From: JBFHNV01 sp965365655 | GTDB lineage: Bacteria > Pseudomonadota > Gammaproteobacteria > HK1 | Assembly (NCBI GenBank): GCA_965365655.1 | Contig: CBDUCN010000274.1 | Span: 1-7,362, forward strand | DNA: 7,362 nt | Direction: 5' to 3' | Shown: positions 1 to 5,549 of the stretch, in pieces | How positions within the stretch are numbered: position 1 is the first letter of the stretch | Layout: the number at the start of each line of letters is the position of its first letter | Notes under the pieces: generated by a model | Told to the model about the DNA's origin: nothing | Seen by the model: only the letters and a program-made list of their open reading frames with translations | The model's database searches: none | Program-made: the position numbers and the translations under genes

Positions 1-329
1 TCCGATCCCAGCACCGGCGCGTGGCTGTCGCGGTCCACGAAGGTCGGGAAGCGGTACGCGTCGTAGAGCACCTGGCGCCCGTCGAGGGTCGCGAGGTCAC
101 GGGTGTCGTCGGGATGGACCCAGTCGACGAGGTGCCCGACGGCGTAGGCGTGCACGTTCTTGCGGCGCTCGCGCAGCATGCGCTGGCGGCCGGACTCGCG
201 GACCCTGAACTCGACGTCCGCCAGGCGCACCTGGCGAGCCGACGCGTGCAGCACGCCGTCCTGCATGATGCTCCAGCAGTGGCGCTTCCAGTTGCGGAAG
301 ACGCGCACGGGTCGGTTCCGATCGAGCAC
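1..329 (-). CDS. Unrecognised conserved-looking protein, 5' part only (runs off the left edge)
   Basis: The minus strand is open from a GTG at 329 down to position 1, giving 109 codons with strongly G/C third positions, as in the real genes of this window. The protein begins VLDRNRPVRVFRNWKRHCWS and continues with a basic stretch (ERRKNVHAYAVGHLVDW). It is rich in Arg, His and Trp, with no signal peptide or membrane helix. I do not recognise the family, and no catalytic motif is evident. An in-frame GTG at 365 is an alternative start, after an in-frame TGA further upstream. I prefer 329 because the predicted promoter at 378-405 would place the transcript start near 371, leaving a leader of about 42 nt for GTG 329 but only about 6 nt for GTG 365. 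No clear Shine-Dalgarno precedes either. It is divergently oriented from the molybdoenzyme gene, so the two are probably unrelated transcription units. Confidence 0.7.
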   Translation of the reverse strand, partial: MLDRNRPVRVFRNWKRHCWSIMQDGVLHASARQVRLADVEFRVRESGRQRMLRERRKNVHAYAVGHLVDWVHPDDTRDLATLDGRQVLYDAYRFPTFVDRDSHAPVLGS

Positions 330-377
330 GGGCGGTTGACTCGTTGAGATGCCGGGGCGGTCCACGAAGGGCCGCGC

Positions 378-405
378 ATTATATGGTCCGCCGCGTCAGG
401 TTCAA
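378..405 (-). promoter_or_regulatory. Sigma-70 type promoter for the minus-strand gene
   Basis: On the minus strand there is a perfect -10 hexamer TATAAT (plus-strand 378-383). It is preceded by TTGAAC (plus-strand 400-405), a 4/6 match to TTGACA, with a 16-bp spacer. This is the only AT-rich island in an otherwise extremely GC-rich intergenic region, which makes chance unlikely. Transcription would start near 371, shortly before the GTG at 329. The -35 lies inside a 9-bp palindrome, GGTTCAACC (399-407). Promoter function is inferred from the match and its position. Confidence 0.6.
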
Positions 406-412
406 CCGATGA

Positions 413-425
413 CGCCGTGACGGCG
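413..425. repeat. 13-bp palindrome CGCCGT-G-ACGGCG upstream of the minus-strand promoter
   Basis: Two perfect 6-bp arms (413-418 and 420-425) flank a single central G. The palindrome sits 7 bp upstream of the -35 hexamer of the minus-strand promoter, a usual place for an activator or repressor site. No known regulator consensus is recognised. In DNA of this composition short G/C palindromes also arise by chance, so a regulatory role is only a possibility. Confidence 0.25.
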
Positions 426-736
426 CTCGCAAATCTCGCGCGTGGCCGGCGCCGCGGCGGCCTCGGGCCCGTATCGGATCGAGACCCTCGGTCCGCCGTG
501 CATCGCCATCGGCCGGCCGCGGCGTGCTCGCCTGCCCGCGGCGATCACCGCAGCGCGGGCCCGCGCCTCGGCGCCACCCGGGCGCACCGCCGGGGCGAGC
601 GCCGTCGCGTCGCGGCCGGCACGCCGGTGCCCGGGGCGCCACGACACGGGGCTCACTGCCGCCCGCGCGCCGCCGCGCTCGCGCCGGAGCGGCCACACGA
701 AGGCCCCCCCGGCGCGGCCGGCCGCCCGCCCGTCAC
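426..736. other. Intergenic stretch without a supported gene
   Basis: This GC-rich stretch upstream of the molybdoenzyme gene has several frames open simply because stop codons are rare. The plus-strand frame that leads into the molybdoenzyme is open back to 417. However, the residues it would add are low-complexity Arg/Ala/Gly/Pro with no resemblance to the family's N-terminus. I see no RNA gene, no repeat array and no convincing promoter in it. Confidence 0.55.
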
Positions 737-752
737 CCCGGTAACATCCGGG
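737..752. repeat. Small inverted repeat CCCGG-TAACAT-CCGGG before the molybdoenzyme gene
   Basis: Perfect 5-bp arms (737-741 and 748-752) flank the 6-nt AT-rich centre TAACAT, ending 33 bp before the ATG at 786. The centre is also a 4/6 match to a -10 hexamer, but no -35 lies at the right distance. It could be an operator or a leader hairpin for the downstream gene, or chance. Only the symmetry is directly seen. Confidence 0.25.
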
Positions 753-785
753 CGCAACACGAGACACCCGGAGACTCCGACACCG

Positions 786-3116
786 ATGGACGACGCCAGG
801 ACTGCCGACCAGCCCCGCGTGCGCAGCGAGGACGCGCGCTTCCTCACCGGCCAGGGCCGCTACGTCGACGACGTGCACCTCGAGGGCATGGTGCACGGCG
901 CGTTCGTGCGCTCGCCGTACGCGCACGCGCGCATCGCGAGCATCGACGCCGCCGCGGCGCTCGAGGCGCCGGGGGTGCTGGCCGTGTACACCGGCGAGGA
1001 CTGGACCGCCGCCGGCTTCGGCCCGCTGCCCACGCGCACTCAGGCGAAGTTCACCGACGGCTCGCCGATCCCGGTCCCGCCGCGCCCGGGGCTGGTCGTC
1101 GGCGTCGCGCGCTGCGTCGGCGACCCGGTCGCGATGGTGGTCGCGGAGACGTCCGCCCAGGCCCGCGACGCCGCCGAGCTCGTGGAGGTGGACTACGAGC
1201 CGATGGACGCGGTCACCGACCCGGTCGCGGCGCTGGCCGAGGGCGCGCCCCTCGTCTGGGAGCAGGCGCCCGGCAACCTGGCCGTGGAGTTCGCGACCGG
1301 CGACGCCGACGCGGTCGCGCAGGCCTTCGCGTCGGCACACCACGTCGCGCGCTGCGAGATGGCGATCTCGCGCGTGCACGCGGCGCCGATGGAGACGCGC
1401 GGCGCGGTGGGCCTGTTCGACGGCGGCTCCGGCAAGCGCACCCTCGTCACCAACGCACAGAACCTGCGCGCGAACCGCGCCCAGCTCGCGAAGGACGTGT
1501 TCCACTGCGACGCCGGCGATCTGCGGCTCGTCGCGTACGACGTCGGCGGCGGCTTCGGCATGAAGAACGGCCTGTACCCCGAATACGCGATGGTGCTGTT
1601 CGCGGCCGAGAAGCTCGGCCGGCCCGTGAAGTGGATGAGCGGGCGTGACGAGTCCTTCCTGTCGGACTCCCACGGCCGCGAGCAGCAGACCACGGCGGAG
1701 CTGGCGCTCGACGAGAACGGGCGCTTCCTCGCGTTCCGCGTCGACACCGTCGGCAACGTCGGCGCGTACGTGGGCTCCACCGGCGGCTTCACGCCCGCCG
1801 GCGGCACCGCGCGCACCCAGGGCGGCCTCTACCACATCCCGCACATCCACTACCGCTCGCGCGTCGCGTTCACCAACACCATCACCACCGAGGCGTACCG
1901 CGGCGCCGGGCGCCCGGAGGCGAACGTGCACATCGAGCGCGTGATCGACGTCGCGGCCGCCGAGCTCGGCATGGACCCGGCCGTGCTGCGCGAGAAGAAC
2001 CTGCTCGAGCCCGGCGCGATCCCGTACCGCACGCCGATGGGCATGACCATCGACTCCGGCGACTTCCCCGCGCTGCTCGCGCGCACCCGCGAGCTGGGCG
2101 ACGTCGCGGGCTTCGAGCAGCGCGCGCAGGCGTCGAGGGAGAAGGGTCTGCTGCGCGGCCTCGCGGTCACGACCTACCTCGGGCTCACCGGCGGCGGGCG
2201 CGAGGAGAAGGCGACGCTCGCGCTCGAGCCGGACGGCGGGCTCGACCTCTACGCGAGCGCGGAGTCCATCGGGCAGGCCCACGAGACGGTGCTGCCGTTC
2301 ATGGTCGGCCAGCGCCTGGGCGTGGACCCGTCGCGCATCCGCTACCACCAGGCCGACACCGACTTCGACCCGGTGGGCGGCGGCCACGGCGGCTCGCGCG
2401 GCCTGGAGATGGCGGGCTCCGCCGCGCACGAGGCCAGCGAGGCCTTCGTCGTCGAGGCGAAGCGCCTCGCCGCGCACCTGCTGGAGGCTGCGGCCGACGA
2501 CCTCACGTTCGAGGCCGGTCACTACGCGGTGGCCGGCACCGATCGCCGCGTCGCGATGACCGCGGTGCTGGACGCGGTCGCCGAGGGCGGACGCTTTCCG
2601 CAGACCCTGGACACCCACGTGAAGGTCGCGCCGGTGTACCAGGCGCCCGCGGCGTCGGTGCCGGTGGGCGCGCACGTGATCGAGGCGGAGGTCGACCCGG
2701 ACACCGGCACGGTGACGATCGCACGCTGCACGATGGTGCACGATCTCGGTCACATCGTGAGCCGCCCGTTCACCGACGGCCAGGTGCACGGCGCCGCCGC
2801 GCAGGGCCTCGGCCAGGCGCTGGGCGAGGCCATCGTCTACGAGGCGGACGGCGGCCAGCTCGTCACCGGCAGCTTCATGGACTACTTCATGCCGCGCGCG
2901 GCGGACTTCCCGGAGTTCGTCACCGACTACGTCGCCACCGACACCGAGGCCAACCCGATCGGCGTCAAGGGCGTCGGCGAGGCCGCCTGCGGCGGCACGA
3001 TCCCGGGGCTGGTGAACGCGGTGAACGACGCGCTGCGCCGCGCCGGCGCGACGGGGCGCGTCGACATGCCGCTCACGCCCGAGCGGGTGTGGCGCGCGCT
3101 CGACGGCCAGGACTGA
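786..3116 (+). CDS. Xanthine dehydrogenase / CoxL-family molybdopterin-binding large subunit (form II)
   Basis: This 776-residue protein has the usual length for a CoxL-type large subunit. It would hold molybdenum-molybdopterin cytosine dinucleotide and hydroxylate an aldehyde, purine or other heterocycle; the substrate cannot be read from sequence. The N-terminal aldehyde oxidase/xanthine dehydrogenase a/b hammerhead domain spans roughly residues 12-140, followed by two molybdopterin-binding domains to about 705. Visible motifs are HAAPMETR (198-205), VGGGFGMK (253-260), AYRGAGR (370-376) and GVKGVGEAACGG (726-737), with E732 as the likely catalytic glutamate. Genuine aerobic CO dehydrogenase carries AYxCSFR with a copper-binding Cys; here that position is Gly373, so CO oxidation is unlikely. 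The protein has no 2Fe-2S or FAD domain, and no CoxS- or CoxM-like gene is adjacent, so partner subunits must be elsewhere. ATG 786 is chosen because family similarity begins about 10 residues later (RVRSEDARFLTG). A GGAG at 770-773 lies 12 nt upstream, rather far. Confidence 0.93.
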   Translation: MDDARTADQPRVRSEDARFLTGQGRYVDDVHLEGMVHGAFVRSPYAHARIASIDAAAALEAPGVLAVYTGEDWTAAGFGPLPTRTQAKFTDGSPIPVPPRPGLVVGVARCVGDPVAMVVAETSAQARDAAELVEVDYEPMDAVTDPVAALAEGAPLVWEQAPGNLAVEFATGDADAVAQAFASAHHVARCEMAISRVHAAPMETRGAVGLFDGGSGKRTLVTNAQNLRANRAQLAKDVFHCDAGDLRLVAYDVGGGFGMKNGLYPEYAMVLFAAEKLGRPVKWMSGRDESFLSDSHGREQQTTAELALDENGRFLAFRVDTVGNVGAYVGSTGGFTPAGGTARTQGGLYHIPHIHYRSRVAFTNTITTEAYRGAGRPEANVHIERVIDVAAAELGMDPAVLREKNLLEPGAIPYRTPMGMTIDSGDFPALLARTRELGDVAGFEQRAQASREKGLLRGLAVTTYLGLTGGGREEKATLALEPDGGLDLYASAESIGQAHETVLPFMVGQRLGVDPSRIRYHQADTDFDPVGGGHGGSRGLEMAGSAAHEASEAFVVEAKRLAAHLLEAAADDLTFEAGHYAVAGTDRRVAMTAVLDAVAEGGRFPQTLDTHVKVAPVYQAPAASVPVGAHVIEAEVDPDTGTVTIARCTMVHDLGHIVSRPFTDGQVHGAAAQGLGQALGEAIVYEADGGQLVTGSFMDYFMPRAADFPEFVTDYVATDTEANPIGVKGVGEAACGGTIPGLVNAVNDALRRAGATGRVDMPLTPERVWRALDGQD

Positions 3117-3119
3117 ACG

Positions 3120-3163
3120 GAAGCGCCGGACGCCGCGGCCGCGACGGCCCGCTCCGGCGCTTC
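3120..3163 (+). terminator. Terminator-like hairpin after the molybdoenzyme gene
   Basis: GAAGCGCCGGA (3120-3130) and TCCGGCGCTTC (3153-3163) are perfect 11-bp inverted arms around a 22-nt G/C-rich loop. The loop can itself fold through its GGCC repeats. The structure begins 3 bp after the stop codon at 3116. There is no T-tract behind it, so it is not a canonical intrinsic terminator. It may stop transcription in GC-rich fashion or protect the mRNA 3' end. The arms are certain; the function is inferred. Confidence 0.55.
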
Positions 3164-3175
3164 GTCGCCGACCTC

Positions 3176-3212
3176 CCCGCCCCGCGCCGCCCGCTGGTCA
3201 CGCGGGGGCGGG
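3176..3212. repeat. Second inverted repeat in the gap before H-NOX
   Basis: CCCGCCCC (3176-3183) and GGGGCGGG (3205-3212) are perfect 8-bp arms with a 21-nt loop. A competing inner pairing, CCCGC (3190-3194) with GCGGG (3202-3206), uses a 7-nt loop. It may be a second stage of transcription stop after the molybdoenzyme gene or part of the H-NOX leader. The rest of the gap, to 3340, shows no clear promoter hexamers and no Shine-Dalgarno. Confidence 0.35.
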
Positions 3213-3340
3213 ATGCGACGCGGCGCTCCGACCGCTACAAGCGCTACGACCGGGGCGCCGCGCCGTCACGCCGGACCCGCTCAAGATCGCCGCCGTGCCG
3301 CCGATACCCCGCTGACACCCAGGTCACGGACGTTCCCCCG

Positions 3341-3880
3341 ATGAAAGGCGCCGTCTTCACCATCCTCGAGGACATGGTGCTCGATCGTTTCGGACTCGAC
3401 ACCTGGGACGCGATGCTGGAGCACGCGAAGCCGGCGTCGGAGGGCGTGTACACCGCCGGCGACACGTATTCCGACGGCGAGCTGTTCTCGCTGGTCGGCG
3501 CGCTGTCGCAGCTCACCGGCGCGCCGGTGCCGGACCTCGTCAGGGCGTTCGGCGAGTACACCCTGCACCAGTTCGCGAGCCTCTACCCGGCGATGTTCCA
3601 GGACGTGGACGCGCGCGGCCTGCTGCGCCAGGTGGACGACGTGATCCACGTCGAGGTCCGCAAGCTCTATCCCGACGCGGCGCTGCCGACCTTCGACTAC
3701 GTGGACGCCGGCGCCGACCGGCTGGTGATGCTCTACCGCTCCCCGCGCCGGCTGTGCACCTTCGCCGAGGGGCTCATCGAGGGCACCGCCCGCCACTACG
3801 GCGTGGAGATCGCCACCGCGCACCCGCGCTGCATGCACCACGGCGACGATCACTGCCGCCTGGAGCTCAGCTTCGCCTGA
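3341..3880 (+). CDS. hnoX: H-NOX haem nitric-oxide sensor protein
   Basis: A 179-residue stand-alone H-NOX (HNOB) domain of full family length, beginning with the typical MKGAVFTILEDMV. It binds one b-type haem and senses NO in the cytosol, acting on a partner protein. The key residues are present: proximal haem ligand H103 (in DDVIHVEVRKLYPDAALP), P116 that distorts the haem, and the haem-propionate motif Y132-x-S134-x-R136. The position equivalent to the O2-stabilising distal Tyr140 of the Thermoanaerobacter protein is F141, which predicts NO binding without stable O2 binding. C139, H161, C164 and C172 match the zinc-site pattern described for Shewanella-type H-NOX. It is followed after 88 bp, with no strong terminator, by a histidine kinase and then a c-di-GMP regulator, the classic H-NOX neighbourhood. 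The ATG at 3341 fits the family N-terminus exactly, although no clear ribosome binding site precedes it. The frame is open further upstream, but that part has no family similarity. Confidence 0.95.
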   Translation: MKGAVFTILEDMVLDRFGLDTWDAMLEHAKPASEGVYTAGDTYSDGELFSLVGALSQLTGAPVPDLVRAFGEYTLHQFASLYPAMFQDVDARGLLRQVDDVIHVEVRKLYPDAALPTFDYVDAGADRLVMLYRSPRRLCTFAEGLIEGTARHYGVEIATAHPRCMHHGDDHCRLELSFA

Positions 3881-3968
3881 GCGCGCGAGTCCTTCAGCCA
3901 CGCCTGCGGCGACGCGAGGCGAACGACCGACCAGCCCCGAGCGCCCACGTGCCCCTCTCCCCGCGACC

Positions 3969-5549
3969 ATGAACGCCTCCGCCGACGCGCTCGCGCGCGC
4001 CCTCGCCCGTGAACGACGATCCCGCAAGCGCTCCGAGGAGCTGCTCGAGAACCGATCGCGCGAGCTCTACCGGCTCAACCAGCAGCTGCAGGCGCAGAAC
4101 GAGACCCTCGCGCAGGACAAGCGCGAGCTCGCGCTGCTGCACCAGGTCGCCACCTTCGCCGAGGAGCGCCTCGCCCGCGCGCCCGCGTTCCGCGCGTTCG
4201 TGGAGGCAGTGTGCGTGCAGTGCGCGTGGCCGGTGGGGCATGTCTTCGTGCGCGAGGAGTGCGAGGACGGACGCCTCTACTCGTCGCGAATCTGGCACCT
4301 GCCGCCCGTCGAGGACGATCGCCTCGAGCGCTTCCGCGGCGTGAGCGAGTCCATCACCTTCGCGAGCGGCGAGGGGCTGCCGGGCCGCGTGCTCGCGAGC
4401 GGCGTGCCAGTGTGGATCGAGTCGCTGGCCGACGACGCGAACTTCCCGCGCCGCGAGCGGGTCGCCGAGCTGCCGTTCACGTCTGCGTTCGCCGTGCCGA
4501 TCAAGGTGGCCGGCCGGGTCGTCGCGGTCGCGGAGTTCTTCCTCCCCGACGCGCGCAGCCGCGACGGGCGCCTGCTGCGCCTGGTGAGCACCGCCGCGGT
4601 GCACCTCGGCAGCGCGTTCGAGCGCCACGAGCAGGAGCTGGCGCTGGCCGAGCAGTACGCGCGGCTGAAGACGGTGAACGCCGAGCTGCGCGAAGCGCAG
4701 GCGCGCCTCGTGCAGCAGGAGAAGCTCGCTTCCATCGGCCAGCTCGCCGCCGGCGTCGCGCACGAGATCAACAACCCGATGGGCTTCATCACCAGCAACC
4801 TCACCAGCCTCGCCGACTACGCCGGCGCGTTCCAGCGCGCGCTGTCGTGCCAGGCCGAGCTGCTGGACGGCTACCGCGGGTGCAAGGAACACGACCCGTC
4901 GCTGCTTCGACGCGCCGAGGCCGCCGCCGACGGCGACCTCGCGTTCATGCTCGAGGACGTAGAGGACCTGGTGCGCGAGTCGCTGGACGGCGCGCAGCGG
5001 GTGCGCGAGATCGTGGGCAGCCTGAAGTCCTTCGCGCGCGTCGACCAGCGCGAGATGCAGCACGCGGACATCAACGAGTGCGTGGAGAGCACGCTGCGCA
5101 TGGCGTGGAACGCGGTGCGCTACCACTGCACCGTCGACCGGCGTCTAGGGACGCTGCCGCCGGTGCGCTGCAACCCCGGCGAGATCAACCAGGTGATCAT
5201 GAACCTGGTCGTCAACGCGGCGCAGGCCATCGACGGCGAGGGCACGATCACGGTCGAGACGCGCCACGACGGCGACACGGTGAGCATCCGGGTCAGCGAC
5301 ACCGGCGCCGGCATCACGCCCGACGCGGTGGACGAGCTGTTCACGCCGTTCTTCACCACCAAGCCGCCCGGCGAGGGGACGGGCCTCGGCCTGTCGATCT
5401 CACACGGCATCGTGGAGCGGCACGGCGGGCGCATCGACGTCGAGAGCGTGCGCGGGGAAGGCAGCACGTTCACCGTCGTGCTGCCGCTGGACGGCGCACG
5501 CGCCGCGACCGGATTCCATCCCTTCGAGGAGCACAGCCTTGCGTCTTGA
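3969..5549 (+). CDS. Soluble GAF-domain histidine kinase, probable H-NOX partner (HnoK-like)
   Basis: A 526-residue kinase without membrane segments. It should autophosphorylate on histidine and pass phosphate to the regulator encoded next to it. Order of parts: an Arg/Glu-rich coiled coil (about 12-55); a GAF sensor domain (about 55-215, with GEGLPGRVLASGVPVWI at 134-150); a second coiled coil (about 220-255); the phosphoacceptor domain with HEINNP at 265-270 (H265); and the HATPase domain. ATP-site boxes are NQVIMNLVVNAAQAI (407-421, N412 and N416), DTGAGI (444-449), LFTPFFTTK (457-465) and GEGTGLGL (468-475), so it looks fully active. About 90 residues separate H265 from SFAR (354-357), longer than in many kinases but typical of the HEINNPxGF subfamily. 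The GAF domain may add a second input, and what it binds is unknown; a C82-x2-C85 pair lies near its start. Position after H-NOX suggests control by H-NOX. ATG 3969 is the first in-frame ATG; no Shine-Dalgarno is evident. Confidence 0.93.
   Translation: MNASADALARALARERRSRKRSEELLENRSRELYRLNQQLQAQNETLAQDKRELALLHQVATFAEERLARAPAFRAFVEAVCVQCAWPVGHVFVREECEDGRLYSSRIWHLPPVEDDRLERFRGVSESITFASGEGLPGRVLASGVPVWIESLADDANFPRRERVAELPFTSAFAVPIKVAGRVVAVAEFFLPDARSRDGRLLRLVSTAAVHLGSAFERHEQELALAEQYARLKTVNAELREAQARLVQQEKLASIGQLAAGVAHEINNPMGFITSNLTSLADYAGAFQRALSCQAELLDGYRGCKEHDPSLLRRAEAAADGDLAFMLEDVEDLVRESLDGAQRVREIVGSLKSFARVDQREMQHADINECVESTLRMAWNAVRYHCTVDRRLGTLPPVRCNPGEINQVIMNLVVNAAQAIDGEGTITVETRHDGDTVSIRVSDTGAGITPDAVDELFTPFFTTKPPGEGTGLGLSISHGIVERHGGRIDVESVRGEGSTFTVVLPLDGARAATGFHPFEEHSLAS
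5526..5531 (+). promoter_or_regulatory. Strong Shine-Dalgarno GAGGAG that sets the TTG start of the response regulator
   Basis: GAGGAG lies 7 nt before the TTG at 5539, an ideal spacing, and sits inside the kinase codons for F519-E520-E521. It is the best ribosome binding site seen in the window. No ATG or GTG in the regulator frame precedes the receiver domain at a better place. It therefore supports both the unusual TTG start and translational coupling with the overlapping kinase gene. Confidence 0.7.

Noticed and set aside
21..347. Plus-strand open frame at the left edge
   Set aside because: The opposite strand has the G/C third-position pattern of real genes and a promoter; this frame is its complement shadow.
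742..747. TAACAT as a -10 hexamer for the molybdoenzyme gene
   Set aside because: Only 4/6 match, and no TTGACA-like hexamer 15-19 bp upstream in the surrounding G/C run.
417..785. N-terminal extension of the molybdoenzyme by 123 codons
   Set aside because: The extra residues are low-complexity and unlike the family, which begins just after the ATG at 786.
402..2789. Very long minus-strand open frame opposite the molybdoenzyme gene
   Set aside because: Its product is Arg/Ala/His/Val-rich with no recognisable domain. It mirrors the codon bias of the clearly real plus-strand gene; stop codons are rare in DNA of this composition.
786..3116. Calling the molybdoenzyme an aerobic CO dehydrogenase large subunit
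   Set aside because: The active-site loop is AYRGAGR, lacking the copper-binding Cys of the AYxCSFR form I motif.
3313..3326. TGAC-N6-GTCA just before the H-NOX start as an FNR/DNR-type nitrosative-stress site
   Set aside because: The FNR/DNR family needs a 4-nt spacer between these half-sites and outer T/A bases; here the spacer is 6 and the flanks are C.
3089..3340. N-terminal extension of H-NOX by 84 codons, overlapping the molybdoenzyme 3' end
   Set aside because: H-NOX proteins start with MKG exactly as at 3341, and the extension runs through inverted repeats and is Arg/Pro-rich.
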